From: Paenibacillus xylanilyticus
GTDB taxonomy: Bacteria; Bacillota; Bacilli; Paenibacillales; Paenibacillaceae
Direction of reading: 5' to 3'
DNA: 64,000 nt
NCBI RefSeq assembly: GCF_013359935.1
Contig: NZ_JABMCB010000177.1
Location: 202,075-266,074, forward strand
This document shows, one piece after another, positions 33,732 to 43,145 of the stretch. How positions within the stretch are numbered: the first letter of the stretch is position 1; each line of letters starts with the position of its first letter. A model generated the notes under the pieces. The model was not told where the DNA came from. It did no database searches and saw nothing but the letters and a program-made list of their open reading frames with translations. Made by a program: the position numbers and the translations under genes.

Positions 33732-35027
33732 TTACTCTTTTACCCATTGAACCGAGGCGCCAAGCGCCTGCAAGTGATCGAAATATTGCGGATACGACTT
33801 GGCTACATGGTGTGCATCCCGAATACGAAGCGGCTCCTTGGAACGAAGGCCAACCACCGTCAACGCCATGATGACGCGATGATCGAAGTGAGCATTAATC
33901 TCAACGCCGCCTTCCACGCCTTCCGGGCGACCGTGAACGATAATCTCGGCCTGACGCTCTTCTACGTTAGCTCCCGCCTTCCGCAGCTCGTTCAAATAAT
34001 CCGTAATTCGGTCACATTCCTTGTAACGCAGGTTCTCTACATTATAGAACCGTGAGGTGCCTTCCGCAAATACAGCTGCGGCTACCATCGCCAAAACCGC
34101 GTCCGTTGCCGCATCTCCGTCAAATTCGATGGCTTTCAACCGACCGTTACCCTGCACATGTACCACATCGTTTTCGTGGGTCAGCGGAACTTCCATCATG
34201 CGCAGAACGTCAACAATGGCACGCTCTCCCTGTTTGCTCTGCTCCATCAAACGCAGAATTTTCACATCCGATTGTGTAACAGCTGCTGCAGCCAGTACCG
34301 CAGCCGAACCAGGATAGTCTCCCTGAACGGTATACGTTTGCGGTTGATAAGCCTGCCCACCAGGTACGCGGAAAGACATGTAGTCATCGCTCGCATGAAT
34401 GACGATCCCTGCCTGTTCAAGTACTTCGAGCGTCTGACCAATAACCACTTTGGACTTAAGATCATTCAGCACTTCAATCGTGCTGTCTTCCGCGAGAAGA
34501 GGAGTGACAAAAAGCAATGCACTCAGATACTGGGAACTGACCGAACCGGACACACGGATATGTCCGCCCTTGGCATTTCCGCCCTTAATCGTAATTGGCA
34601 GGCGCCCTTGCTCATGCTGCACTTCAACACCGAGCTGTCCAAGGGCATCAATCAGGTCGTCATGTGGACGTTTGCCCAAGGAATCCGGATAAGTATTCAC
34701 AAAGGTAACTTCAGGACAGAGGGCAGTTACTCCCATCAGGAACCGGAGCACTGCACCAGCGTTGCCTACATTCAACTCGCGCACGTCACGCGGATGGCTG
34801 CCGAAGCCTTGAATGACGATTTTGCTATCATCTTCTTCGAGCACAGCTCCCAGATCACGGATACATCTACGCATCGCATCACTGTCTTCGCTGTGAGCCG
34901 GGAAATGGATGGTGCTTGTACCTTCTGCCAGTGCTGCGGCGAGCAGGTAACGGGTAGTATAGTTTTTGGAAGACAGGGCTCCAAATTCCCCGTTCAGGGT
35001 AGGGGTTGGTTTAACGATTACGTCCAT
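33732..35027 (-). CDS. aroA: 3-Phosphoshikimate 1-carboxyvinyltransferase (EPSP synthase), divergent form
   Basis: A 431-residue enzyme of the shikimate pathway joining phosphoenolpyruvate and shikimate-3-phosphate. The two-domain order is kept: GNAGAVLRFLMG near residue 88, GSVSSQYLSALLF near 165, NLRYKECDRITDYL near 330, FDHRVIMALTV near 385 and VAKSYPQYFDHLQ near the end. Two substrate-binding motifs differ from the textbook form: the usual GSKS..R reads SSKNYTTR, and GNAGT...RP reads GNAGAVLRF, so the Thr and Pro of the PEP loop are replaced. A GAAGGAG site precedes the ATG by about 9 bases. The CoA-binding gene follows in the same unit; aroK is 0.7 kb away. Confidence 0.92.
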   Translation of the reverse strand: MDVIVKPTPTLNGEFGALSSKNYTTRYLLAAALAEGTSTIHFPAHSEDSDAMRRCIRDLGAVLEEDDSKIVIQGFGSHPRDVRELNVGNAGAVLRFLMGVTALCPEVTFVNTYPDSLGKRPHDDLIDALGQLGVEVQHEQGRLPITIKGGNAKGGHIRVSGSVSSQYLSALLFVTPLLAEDSTIEVLNDLKSKVVIGQTLEVLEQAGIVIHASDDYMSFRVPGGQAYQPQTYTVQGDYPGSAAVLAAAAVTQSDVKILRLMEQSKQGERAIVDVLRMMEVPLTHENDVVHVQGNGRLKAIEFDGDAATDAVLAMVAAAVFAEGTSRFYNVENLRYKECDRITDYLNELRKAGANVEERQAEIIVHGRPEGVEGGVEINAHFDHRVIMALTVVGLRSKEPLRIRDAHHVAKSYPQYFDHLQALGASVQWVKE

Positions 35028-35173
35028 GGGTGAAATTCTCCTTCATTGGTCAGATTAAGCTGCTAGGTAAAACGATTAAATACGGCACGGAGCCAATTCA
35101 CCAAATTGACATTGCCCACACTGCTTGGGTATCATTATAGGCGTTAAGTCCATACAGAAAAGAGGACCTGAAT

Positions 35174-35479
35174 ATGACTCAAATTGCAGAAATTGAAACA
35201 TCCGAGCTTCGCCGCCGTTTACAGGCAGGAGAGAAGCTACAGATGATAGACGTCCGTGAGGATGAAGAGGTCGCGCAAGGCATGATTGAAGGAGCCAAGC
35301 ATATCCCGCTCGGACAGATTCCGGACAGATTGTCGGAAATCGAGAAGTCCGGTGAGATCATACTGATCTGCCGCAGCGGTTACCGCAGTGAGCGTGCCGC
35401 TGAGTATTTGCAGCAGCTCGGTTATGATGGCTGCACCAACATGGTTGGCGGCATGCTGCAATGGCAGCAGGAAGACTAA
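35174..35479 (+). CDS. Rhodanese-like domain protein
   Basis: A 101-residue single rhodanese domain. LQMIDVREDEEVAQGMIEGAKHIPL is the CH2-type start, and the active loop IICRSGYRSERAA carries the persulfide cysteine, near residue 66; the end GYDGCTNMVGGMLQW is typical. Such proteins relay sulfane sulfur. It lies on the opposite strand between aroA and aroK and is followed by its own terminator, so it is an independent unit. Confidence 0.93.
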   Translation: MTQIAEIETSELRRRLQAGEKLQMIDVREDEEVAQGMIEGAKHIPLGQIPDRLSEIEKSGEIILICRSGYRSERAAEYLQQLGYDGCTNMVGGMLQWQQED

Positions 35480-35578
35480 ATCCTTCTGGAGTAGGACCAA
35501 AACGCACAGACATCATTGGACTGCAACCAGCAGTTTCAGAAAGGTCTATCTGGACCCCTCTCCTCCACATTCAGTCTC

Positions 35579-35603
35579 AAACGGGCCATATGGCCCGTTT
35601 TGT
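35579..35603 (+). terminator. Terminator downstream of the rhodanese gene
   Basis: AAACGGGCC-ATA-TGGCCCGTTTT, a compact stem with a short T-run, about 100 bases past the stop. Confidence 0.78.
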
Positions 35604-35702
35604 TATTTCCCTACGTCAAACCCTTCGCTGTTCACTTCACCAAGCTGCTCTCGGCTGATTCCATCCATGATGTTCAAACACCAAAATGCAGTGGATACAA
35701 GC

Positions 35703-36212
35703 TTAGACGCGGTAATGCGCTAAAATTAAACGAGTCACTTCAGCTGCGGATAACTCCGTTGTATCCACTGTGTAATGTGCAAACCGGTATGCGTCCTTCC
35801 GTTCTTCCATAATGGTCTGGATCCGTTCCTCCGCATTGCCAGCCAGAAGGGGACGATTATCGCTGCCGCTCACACGCTGTACGATCACTGCGGGATCAGC
35901 GGTCAGTGCGACAACCCAGCCGTTCTTGGACATCACGTCACAATTATCAGAGCGAAGCACCACGCCGCCTCCGGTCGCGATGACCTGTGCCTTTTTTTCT
36001 AATACGGAACATAACATTCGGCTCTCGGCATCGCGGAAATACGACTCTCCCTTGCCTGTGAACAATTCCGGAATCGTACAGCCTTCCTCTTTCTCCACCG
36101 CGGCATCCACATCGATCAGGCGGTAACCCAGCTCGCGTGCAAGCATGTCGGCGACCGTTGATTTGCCGGTTCCCATCATGCCTATGAGAATAATATTGTT
36201 AGACTTGCTCAA
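35703..36212 (-). CDS. aroK: Shikimate kinase (TTG start)
   Basis: A 169-residue P-loop kinase that phosphorylates shikimate, two steps before EPSP synthase action gives chorismate precursor. The Walker A loop GMMGTGKST lies at residues 11-19, the shikimate-binding DVDAAVEKEEG near 35, GESYFRDAESRML near 57, and ATGGGVVLR near 80; the lid NRPLLAG is near 117. I choose TTG 36212: AAAGGAG sits 9 bases upstream, while the ATG nine codons earlier has no ribosome site. It is transcribed alone, toward aroA but separated by the opposite-strand rhodanese gene. Confidence 0.93.
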   Translation of the reverse strand: MSKSNNIILIGMMGTGKSTVADMLARELGYRLIDVDAAVEKEEGCTIPELFTGKGESYFRDAESRMLCSVLEKKAQVIATGGGVVLRSDNCDVMSKNGWVVALTADPAVIVQRVSGSDNRPLLAGNAEERIQTIMEERKDAYRFAHYTVDTTELSAAEVTRLILAHYRV

Positions 36213-36341
36213 GGGTGTACACTCCTTTATTTCAAGCATTTCATGAGCACTTTTGTCCTATCATAACACAGCCCTGCTGACGGGGGAAGGCCATAGCCCC
36301 TGAGGGAGATAGGGAGCTCCTGCCAAATCTGACCTGAAATG

Positions 36342-36390
36342 AAAAAATGGCCTGGAGTCATCCGGCATGCCGGAACCCCAGGCCATTCTT
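36342..36390 (-). terminator. Terminator after gndA
   Basis: On the minus strand AATGGCCTGG pairs with CCAGGCCATT, with an inner CCGGCATGCCGG palindrome, then TTTTTT. About 65 bases past the gndA stop. Confidence 0.9.
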
Positions 36391-36455
36391 CAAGAAAGTA
36401 CCCCCCGAATCAGCTTCAGGAGCACTCCAACCTAATTAAACTTAGAATGAGTACA

Positions 36456-37865
36456 CTATTCCATCCAGTTGTGGTGGAAGCTGCCTTCTTTGTCCACCCG
36501 TTTAAAGGTGTGAGCGCCGAAGTAGTCACGTTGAGCTTGCAGCAGGTTTGCAGGCAAGCGCTCTGTGCGGTAGCTGTCGTAGTAGGACAACGCACTGGAG
36601 AAGCCAGGCACCGGAATACCCTGTTGTACTGCAGCTGCTACGACTTCACGCCAAGCATCCTGGTAGGATTCAACGATGTTTTGGAAGTACGGATCGAGAA
36701 GCAGGTTTTTGAGTTCTGCATCTTTGTCGTACGCTTCTTTGATGTTTTGCAGGAACTGTGAGCGGATAATGCAACCGCCGCGGAAGATCATGGCGATGTT
36801 GCCGTATTTCAGATCCCAGCCATATTCATCGGAAGCTGCACGCATTTGGGCAAAGCCTTGTGCGTAGGATACGATTTTACTTGCGAACAACGCTTTGCGT
36901 ACGCTCTCGATAAATGCCTTTTTGTCTCCGGAGTAAGCTTCTGCCTTCGGACCATTCAGGATTTTGCTCGCAGCTACACGCTCGTCTTTCATCGCGGACA
37001 GGAAACGTGAGAACACGGATTCTGTAATCATGGACAGAGGTACGCCGAGATCCAGCGCGCTTTGGCTTGTCCATTTGCCTGTTCCTTTTTGTCCGGCAGC
37101 ATCCAGAATAACGTCAACCATTGGTTTGCCGGTTTCCGGATCGTATTTGGAGAAGATATCAGCTGTAATCTCGATCAGATAGCTGTCCAGTTCGCCTTTA
37201 TTCCACTCCGTGAAGATCTCGTGCAGTTCCTCAACGGACACATTCAGTACGGACTTAAGCAGGTGGTAAGCTTCACCAATCAACTGCATATCTCCGTATT
37301 CAATGCCGTTGTGGACCATTTTCACATAGTGTCCGGCACCGTCCGGTCCGATATATGTACAACAAGGATCGTCACCAACTTTGGCAGAGATGGCTGTCAG
37401 AATCGGTTCAACCAGCTTATACGCACTTTCCTGTCCGCCTGGCATGATGGAAGGGCCTTTCAGCGCGCCTTCTTCACCGCCGGATACACCTGTACCAATG
37501 AAGCGAATGCCTTTGTCTTCCAGCTCTTTGCTGCGGCGTTGGGTATCAGGGAAGTATGCGTTACCTCCGTCAATAATGATGTCACCCTCATCCAAGTGAG
37601 GCAGCAATTGCTCAATGGTCGCATCGGTAGCTTTACCGGCTTGTACCATGATCAGGATTTTGCGCGGGGATTCCAGGGATGCCACGAACTCTTCAATGGA
37701 GAACGTGCCTGTGAGGTTTTTGCCTTCAGCCTCTTTCAAAAGATCATTGGTTTTCTCCGGGGAACGGTTAAATACCGATACCGTGAAGCCTCTGCTTTCA
37801 ATGTTAAGGGCCAAATTTTTGCCCATTACTGCAAGTCCAATGACACCGATCTGTTGTTTTGCCAT
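36456..37865 (-). CDS. gndA: 6-Phosphogluconate dehydrogenase, decarboxylating
   Basis: A 469-residue cytosolic enzyme converting 6-phosphogluconate to ribulose-5-phosphate with NAD(P)H in the pentose phosphate pathway. The N-terminal dinucleotide fold reads [19 protein letters not shown], followed by [11 protein letters not shown]; the catalytic segment [19 protein letters not shown] lies near residue 130, [17 protein letters not shown] near 185, and the C-terminal tail [12 protein letters not shown] closes the partner's active site. The length is that of the long (homodimeric) form. It is monocistronic with a strong terminator. Confidence 0.97.
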   Translation of the reverse strand: MAKQQIGVIGLAVMGKNLALNIESRGFTVSVFNRSPEKTNDLLKEAEGKNLTGTFSIEEFVASLESPRKILIMVQAGKATDATIEQLLPHLDEGDIIIDGGNAYFPDTQRRSKELEDKGIRFIGTGVSGGEEGALKGPSIMPGGQESAYKLVEPILTAISAKVGDDPCCTYIGPDGAGHYVKMVHNGIEYGDMQLIGEAYHLLKSVLNVSVEELHEIFTEWNKGELDSYLIEITADIFSKYDPETGKPMVDVILDAAGQKGTGKWTSQSALDLGVPLSMITESVFSRFLSAMKDERVAASKILNGPKAEAYSGDKKAFIESVRKALFASKIVSYAQGFAQMRAASDEYGWDLKYGNIAMIFRGGCIIRSQFLQNIKEAYDKDAELKNLLLDPYFQNIVESYQDAWREVVAAAVQQGIPVPGFSSALSYYDSYRTERLPANLLQAQRDYFGAHTFKRVDKEGSFHHNWME

Positions 37866-37978
37866 CTGGGTCCTCCATCCTTTGCTCCAATAATTTTATT
37901 GAAATTGACTCTCAACAATACCCCCATTTTAACGGTTTTACGCATGGAAGTGAACCCCGTACCCCTGCTGCGCAACGA

Positions 37979-38008
37979 GAAAACACCCCAAATGTCTGAG
38001 GTGTTCAT
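37979..38008 (-). terminator. Weak terminator after the 199-residue unknown gene
   Basis: On the minus strand GAACACC/GGTGTTTTC with an 11-base loop and only a short T-run, 28 bases past the stop at 38037. Confidence 0.5.
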
Positions 38009-38036
38009 CGTATTTTCATAAATACGGCCTTCGTGC

Positions 38037-38636
38037 TCAACCTTCGAGCATCAGCATATGTCCGGACAGACGCTTTAATGCTTCCCGGCAGATGTCGGCT
38101 TTCTCCACGTTATCCATCTGAATGGCAGCGTGCAGACGCTCCAGTTCATCATCAATTTCCATCCGCAGAAGCATGAGCCGCTCTTCTCCTTCTCGCGATA
38201 GAAACATCTCTTCCATCTCCTCCGCCGTCGGCGCGGGTTCCTTTTGAAAAATGACACGCTGTTTGAATCCGGATACTTCCACGAGACGTATAACCTCACC
38301 AAACAATATGTTCTCCACCGTCATCTGCTGATCCTTGAAACGTTTGACAACCGCATGCCCACGTGTATCCCCAATCAGCTTCTCCAGCCATTCAGCCAGC
38401 TTGGCGTCCTTAATAATGTAATCGCCTGTCATTTTGTAGTTCCCACTGCGTGTCTGTTGAAAACGGAGCTTTACCAGTTTGCGCCCGGTGCGGACAGACA
38501 GAATAAAAAAGGATTCATCCTCGCTCCAATATAGTGAATACCCTTCACGAATAAGGTCTTTGATCAAATTTTGGATATGCCGACGGTGGAACCGCAGCTC
38601 CAGATTGCAATATTCAACTTCATAACTCTTATTCAC
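38037..38636 (-). CDS. Conserved-looking hypothetical protein
   Basis: About 199 residues, cytosolic, not recognised. The first 100 residues alternate short strands (NLELRFHRRH, SLYWSEDESFFILSVRTGRK, YKMTGDYIIKD), then helices, with a charged region KEPAPTAEEMEEMFLSREGEE and a final helical hairpin, LHAAIQMDNVEKADICREAL. No catalytic motif or membrane segment is visible. I prefer the GTG at 38636, which has GGAGGGG 6 bases upstream, over the ATG five codons earlier. It is transcribed divergently from yktB and toward gndA, about 170 bases upstream of it. Confidence 0.75.
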   Translation of the reverse strand: MNKSYEVEYCNLELRFHRRHIQNLIKDLIREGYSLYWSEDESFFILSVRTGRKLVKLRFQQTRSGNYKMTGDYIIKDAKLAEWLEKLIGDTRGHAVVKRFKDQQMTVENILFGEVIRLVEVSGFKQRVIFQKEPAPTAEEMEEMFLSREGEERLMLLRMEIDDELERLHAAIQMDNVEKADICREALKRLSGHMLMLEG

Positions 38637-38822
38637 GGCACTCCCCTCCATTTGTACCGGATGTGTTCCGGTCCTCTTCTTCCATTGCTTCTTCCGTATC
38701 GGCTTACCCTATTTTATACTTCATTTTATGTAAGGGTACTTGGTTATTTGACTATTTTTCATCGAATGAAGCGGGGGAATTGATGTTTCCGCGGATGCAC
38801 AGGGGCAAGCCCCCGAATTTAA

Positions 38823-38831
38823 TGATATAAT
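38823..38831 (+). promoter_or_regulatory. Extended -10 promoter of the YktB gene
   Basis: TGATATAAT is a perfect extended -10 lying 24 bases before the start codon and just ahead of the ATGGAGGAA ribosome site. A GC-rich hairpin (AGGGGC/GCCCCC-like) sits where a -35 would be. Confidence 0.55.
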
Positions 38832-38854
38832 GGACGCGAAATGGAGGAATACAG

Positions 38855-39481
38855 ATGACTTTCTGGGGTTTTGACAGCACCGATTTTGATGTATTTCAGG
38901 TTCCCGGGTTGGAACCGCGTATGGAAATGCTGATTGAACGGGTCCGGCCCAAGCTGGAAGAGCTCGGTACAGAGCTTACACCTTTTCTTACTGAGTTAAG
39001 TGGAGAAGAGATGTTTGTTCATGTGGCCAAACACGCGCGCCGTACTGTCAATCCGCCAAAAGATACGTGGGTAGCCTGGGCAGCTTCCAAACGTGGATAC
39101 AAAGCACTGCCTCACTTCGAAGTGGGCATGTTCGATACACATGTGTTTGTCATTTTTGCCATCATCTACGAAAGTCCGAACAAGACAACGTTCGCAGAAG
39201 GCCTTGAACGCCAGTTGAACGAAGTCCGCAGCAGCCTGCCTGGGACGTATTACTGGTCCATGGATCATATGGCGCCCCACGGTACACTGCAGAAGGACAT
39301 GCAGGATGAGGATTTTGATAAAATCATTACAAAGCTGAAGACGGTAAAAAAAGCCGAGGTGATGTGCGGTCTGCGCATTGATCGCGATGATCCGCTTGTT
39401 GCTGACGGGGACAAGTTTGTGGAAACGGTGCGCTCGACGTTTACGACGTTACTCCCGCTGTACAAGATGTCTTTTGCTTAA
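38855..39481 (+). CDS. YktB family protein (DUF1054)
   Basis: A 208-residue cytosolic protein matching the DUF1054/UPF0637 (YktB) family in length and pattern: FWGFDSTDFDVFQVPGLEPRM at the start, PKDTWVAWAASKRGYKALPHF near residue 70, and VFVIFAIIYESPNK. A structure is known for the family but no function. GGAGGAA lies about 9 bases before the ATG. It is monocistronic, ending at the bidirectional terminator. Confidence 0.9.
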   Translation: MTFWGFDSTDFDVFQVPGLEPRMEMLIERVRPKLEELGTELTPFLTELSGEEMFVHVAKHARRTVNPPKDTWVAWAASKRGYKALPHFEVGMFDTHVFVIFAIIYESPNKTTFAEGLERQLNEVRSSLPGTYYWSMDHMAPHGTLQKDMQDEDFDKIITKLKTVKKAEVMCGLRIDRDDPLVADGDKFVETVRSTFTTLLPLYKMSFA

Positions 39482-39551
39482 TTGGACAAAAATTCTGACC
39501 ATCAACAACATTTCAGTTAGAAATGACTCTCGAAATGTTGCAGCGTTTATA

Positions 39552-39600
39552 ACAAAAGGAGTTCCAATACCGGTTAAACCGGTACAGGAACTCCTTTTAT
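39552..39600. terminator. Bidirectional terminator between the YktB and MFS genes
   Basis: AAAAGGAGTTCC/GGAACTCCTTTT with inner TACCGGTT/AACCGGTA; nearly perfect, serving both convergent genes. Confidence 0.93.
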
Positions 39601-39601
39601 T

Positions 39602-40894
39602 TCATTTGGCCGGTGCTGTGCGATACGGTCTTCTTGATAACACAAAATGCACAATGGCAAGCCCTGCCATAACAACGGCACTTCCGATAAATGGCGCGGG
39701 GTGGCTGATATGATCCCACAGCAATCCTGAAACGATTGGCCCTACGACCATGCCGGATCCCTGGAGGGTGAGGAAAAATCCCCAGATGGCTCCGCGTTCT
39801 CCCTTCGGGATGAGAGTAGCCACGAAGGTGTTCCATGCCGGCAAAATCATCGCATAACTCACCCCTACCAGCATGACAATACCAAAAACAACCGGTATGG
39901 ATGTTATTAACGCAAATGCGAACAGACTTGCAGAGGCCAGCAAAAAGCCCATATGCAGAAATAGGGATGTCCCGAACCGATCCACCAATTTACCCACGGG
40001 CAGCAATGCAATGACCGTTATCCCGCCACCTGCGATAAGCAGCAAGCTATAGAGGTTGGGGGAAATATGCAGATCTGTTCGGGTGTACAACGTAATGACC
40101 GGACTGAGAAGGCCAATCACAAAAGATTGCATGAACAGGGCCGGATATACGAGTGGGTTCACATTAAGCGTGCTGCGTACCCGCTGTAGCGTGCCCTGAA
40201 CGCTCTCTTTGAGCCTGATCAATGGTGTAAGCAGGGTCGGCTTCGGCGGAACCTTAGCCGCTGTTCCCTTCGATTCTGCTGCGGTCTGCTGACCTTCCAC
40301 CACGACGCGGCCCGGAAGAATCATGGCGACCAAAATAACGAGAACTGCACAGCCAAGAAGCACCAGAAATACGGTACGGTAATCGTGATCCGTACGCTCA
40401 AGGAGCCAGTTCATGCCCACTGGTCCAAGTCCCGTTCCACCCAGAGCGGCCATTTCCAGCGCCCCCATGGCTGTTCCGTTTTTGTTCTGAGGTCCTGATA
40501 GCGCAGTCACCCCGGTCATGGCACAAGGCCAGAGCGGTGAAGTCCCCACACCAAGAATCAAACAGGCCATGGCAAGTCCAAATGCACTTTTGAAAAATAT
40601 AATCATGATTACAGCGATCAATGTGCAGATCAGGGCCGTTACCATCGTTGCACGAAACCCGATTCGTTCGGCTGCCCAGCCCGATGGAGCCCGGAACAGA
40701 TTATCACCCAGGTATTGCAGGGCAAAGGCCACACCAATTACTCCTGCAGACAATCCCAAAATATTATCCATATACACTGGCAGAATGGCGACCAGCAGGG
40801 CTCCTTTAATCACTTCAACCAAAAAAAGTGTCAGCCACATTGCGATAAAAAACGGTGATCGCAAAATTTTGGCTGGTTTTGTATCTGTTTGCAT
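39602..40894 (-). CDS. Major facilitator superfamily transporter
   Basis: A 430-residue membrane protein with twelve hydrophobic segments in two halves joined by a polar loop of about 45 residues (VVEGQQTAAESKGTAAKVPP region). Between segments two and three it has GDNLFRAPSGWAAERIGFRA, and between eight and nine PVGKLVDRFGTSLFLHMGF, the MFS motif A positions. The pattern suggests a proton-driven drug or metabolite exporter; the substrate is unknown. The ATG at 40894 has AAAGGGGA upstream; the open frame runs 23 codons further without a ribosome site. It diverges from speA. Confidence 0.92.
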   Translation of the reverse strand: MQTDTKPAKILRSPFFIAMWLTLFLVEVIKGALLVAILPVYMDNILGLSAGVIGVAFALQYLGDNLFRAPSGWAAERIGFRATMVTALICTLIAVIMIIFFKSAFGLAMACLILGVGTSPLWPCAMTGVTALSGPQNKNGTAMGALEMAALGGTGLGPVGMNWLLERTDHDYRTVFLVLLGCAVLVILVAMILPGRVVVEGQQTAAESKGTAAKVPPKPTLLTPLIRLKESVQGTLQRVRSTLNVNPLVYPALFMQSFVIGLLSPVITLYTRTDLHISPNLYSLLLIAGGGITVIALLPVGKLVDRFGTSLFLHMGFLLASASLFAFALITSIPVVFGIVMLVGVSYAMILPAWNTFVATLIPKGERGAIWGFFLTLQGSGMVVGPIVSGLLWDHISHPAPFIGSAVVMAGLAIVHFVLSRRPYRTAPAK

Positions 40895-40998
40895 TCTTTT
40901 TCCCCTTTCGGTGTTCACTGGCCCATTTCCTATCCATATTGTAACCGTCAGGAATACGCCCAAATCTTAGCAATTTGAAAATTTGTCAAGCCGACCGC

Positions 40999-41026
40999 TT
41001 GCATTCGGTTCCTAATTTGCTATACT
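40999..41026 (+). promoter_or_regulatory. Candidate promoter of the speA-like gene
   Basis: TTGCAT, a 16-base spacer and TATACT with a preceding TGC (extended -10). Transcription would begin near 41033, about 38 bases before the start codon. Confidence 0.6.
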
Positions 41027-41070
41027 CATCTTTGTTTGACATTTTATCAGGAAAGGTTGTGACAGCACTG

Positions 41071-42546
41071 ATGGATCACCGCCGTACGCCGCTGTTTACC
41101 GCTTTAAAAAACCACGCGGCACTCAATCCGGTGCAATTTCATATCCCGGGACATAAAAAAGGGTTGGGAACGGATACCGAATTTCGTGAATTTATCGGCG
41201 ATAATGCCCTCTCCATAGATTTGATCAACATCGCTCCGCTGGATGACCTTCATCAGCCTACCGGTGTCATTGAGGAAGCGCAGATTCTGGCAGCCGATGC
41301 TTTCGGAGCCGATTATACCTATTTTAGTGTGCAAGGCACAAGCAGTGCGATCATGACCATGATTTTGTCGGTATGTGAACCGGGTGACAAGATTATTGTG
41401 CCCCGTAACGTGCATAAATCGGTCATGTCTGCCATTATTTTCTCAGGTGCGAAGCCTGTATTTGTCTCTCCTGCACAGGATGCCAATCTCGGTATCGATC
41501 ATGGCGTGACTACAGGTGCTGTACGACGTGCGCTTGAGCGCCATCCTGACGCCAAGGCATTGCTGGTCATTAATCCAACGTACTTCGGTGTATGTACAGA
41601 CCTGAAAGAGATTGTCGAACTGGCACACAGCTACCAGGTCCCTGTACTGGTGGATGAAGCACATGGCGTGCTCATTCATTTCCATGAGGATCTGCCGCTG
41701 TCTGCAATGGCTGCCGGAGCAGACATGGCTGCAACCAGTGTGCACAAGCTGGGCGGTTCCATGACACAGAGTTCCGTGCTGAACCTGAACACCAAAAATG
41801 GATTCGTGAATCCGCAGCGTGTACAGACTATTCTCAGTATGCTGACTTCAACGTCCACTTCGTATATCTTGCTTGCTTCACTTGATACGTCAAGACGCAA
41901 TCTGGCACTGCACGGTCACGAAATGGCCCAAAAGGCAATTGATCTGGCCCAGTTTGCCAGACGCACCATTAATGATATTGACGGGCTATACTGCTTCGGC
42001 AAAGAGCTGCTCGGTACTGAGGCAACCTTCAATTATGATCCAACCAAAGTAACCATTCATGTTCGCCACCTGGGTATCACAGGTTATGAAACGGAGAACT
42101 GGTTGCGGGAACATTACAACATCGAGGTTGAGCTTAGTGATATGTACAATATTCTGTGCCTGATCACTCCTGGCGATACGGATGAATCTGTGGATATCCT
42201 GCTGAACGCACTACAGGATTTGTCCCGTACGTATTATCAGGTGAACCCTGCACATGAATTGGTGGTTAAGGTTCCAGACGTGCCACAATTGATGCTCACA
42301 CCACGTGATGCGTTCTATGGGGATACGGAAGTCATTCCCTTCAAGGAATCGGCAGGACGCATTATCTCTGAATTTATTTACGTGTATCCGCCGGGAATTC
42401 CGATCCTGCTGCCGGGTGAGGTTATTACTCAAGAGAACATCGACTACATCATCGATCATGTCGAGGTTGGATTGCCGGTTAAAGGTCCTGAAGACCGCAG
42501 CGTGACCAATGTCAAAGTCATTGTGGAAGCAGATGCGATTTTCTAA
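41071..42546 (+). CDS. speA: Arginine decarboxylase-type PLP enzyme (SpeA-like)
   Basis: A 491-residue fold-type I decarboxylase. It begins MDHRRTPLFTALKNHAALNP and continues QFHIPGHKKG, ALSIDLINIAPLDDLHQPTG and AFGADYTYFSVQGTSSAI, all close to Bacillus SpeA, which makes agmatine for polyamine synthesis. The substrate-binding VLVDEAHGVLIHFHEDLP and the pyridoxal-lysine SVHKLGGSMTQSS are intact. Lysine decarboxylases of the same group are the main alternative. I choose the ATG at 41071 because it aligns with SpeA; a GTG four codons upstream is better spaced from AGGA and is possible. It is transcribed alone. Confidence 0.9.
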   Translation: MDHRRTPLFTALKNHAALNPVQFHIPGHKKGLGTDTEFREFIGDNALSIDLINIAPLDDLHQPTGVIEEAQILAADAFGADYTYFSVQGTSSAIMTMILSVCEPGDKIIVPRNVHKSVMSAIIFSGAKPVFVSPAQDANLGIDHGVTTGAVRRALERHPDAKALLVINPTYFGVCTDLKEIVELAHSYQVPVLVDEAHGVLIHFHEDLPLSAMAAGADMAATSVHKLGGSMTQSSVLNLNTKNGFVNPQRVQTILSMLTSTSTSYILLASLDTSRRNLALHGHEMAQKAIDLAQFARRTINDIDGLYCFGKELLGTEATFNYDPTKVTIHVRHLGITGYETENWLREHYNIEVELSDMYNILCLITPGDTDESVDILLNALQDLSRTYYQVNPAHELVVKVPDVPQLMLTPRDAFYGDTEVIPFKESAGRIISEFIYVYPPGIPILLPGEVITQENIDYIIDHVEVGLPVKGPEDRSVTNVKVIVEADAIF

Positions 42547-42590
42547 CGATCCTTCCTGAGGTTCGACTCGAGCGAGAAGTAACGATATTG

Positions 42591-42620
42591 AAGGACCAAG
42601 CTCCGGCTTGGTCCTTTTGT
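42591..42620 (+). terminator. Terminator after the speA-like gene
   Basis: AAGGACCAAGC-TCCG-GCTTGGTCCTTTT, 44 bases past the stop. Confidence 0.9.
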
Positions 42621-42676
42621 TGTTGGAGCGCATGCAAAATGCACTGGAATACGTACAAATACACGTAAGAAAACAA

Positions 42677-42708
42677 ACAAAAGGCCCCCTGAAATCAAGG
42701 AGCCTCGT
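42677..42708 (-). terminator. Terminator after the DUF1292 gene
   Basis: On the minus strand AGGCTCCTTGA pairs imperfectly with TCAGGGGGCCT and is followed by TTTT-G-TTTG. Confidence 0.75.
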
Positions 42709-42729
42709 TGTTCTATTCCATAAATTAAA

Positions 42730-43047
42730 TTACTCTTGTCCTGCAACGAGTTCGTTGTATGCCGCTTCAACACGGTTCCACTCGGCTTCGTCTTCAATAT
42801 TGTAGAGCACCATTTCCTCGTCTTCTTCTTCCATACGCAGGATGATGCCGTCAGCTTCAGGATTGTTACGTTCCAGTAGGAGCGCATAAACATGGTTTTC
42901 CACGTCAAACGTCTCCACCAAAACCATCTCCACGTCATTTCCGTTCTCGTCTGTCAGAGTCAGAAGAACTTCTTCATGCTCGTGGTCGTGGTCATGGTCG
43001 TGACCGCAGCCGCAGGCATCGCCGTGTTCATGTGTGTGATCGCTCAT
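42730..43047 (-). CDS. DUF1292 protein with His/Cys-rich N-terminus
   Basis: A 105-residue acidic protein. Residues 28-95 match the DUF1292 (YrzB-like) pattern: LLTLTDENGNDVEMVLVETF, VYALLLERNNPEADGIILRM, and an acidic stretch MEEEDEEMVLYNIEDEAEW. In front of it lies an extension of about 25 residues holding nine histidines and two cysteines (HTHEHGDACGCGHDHDHDH), which looks able to bind metal such as nickel, zinc or copper. The function of the family is unknown. It is monocistronic. Confidence 0.88.
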   Translation of the reverse strand: MSDHTHEHGDACGCGHDHDHDHEHEEVLLTLTDENGNDVEMVLVETFDVENHVYALLLERNNPEADGIILRMEEEDEEMVLYNIEDEAEWNRVEAAYNELVAGQE

Positions 43048-43145
43048 TGATATACCTCGCTTTGTAAATAGAAATTGTGTAACCTTGCATATCGTAACAT
43101 GTTCGCAGAGCTAGGTCAATTTACTCAGCAACGTTATTTTTCGCT

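Noticed and set aside
37062..38021. Long plus-strand open frame opposite gndA
   Set aside because: Shadow of gndA; no start signal and no recognisable protein pattern.
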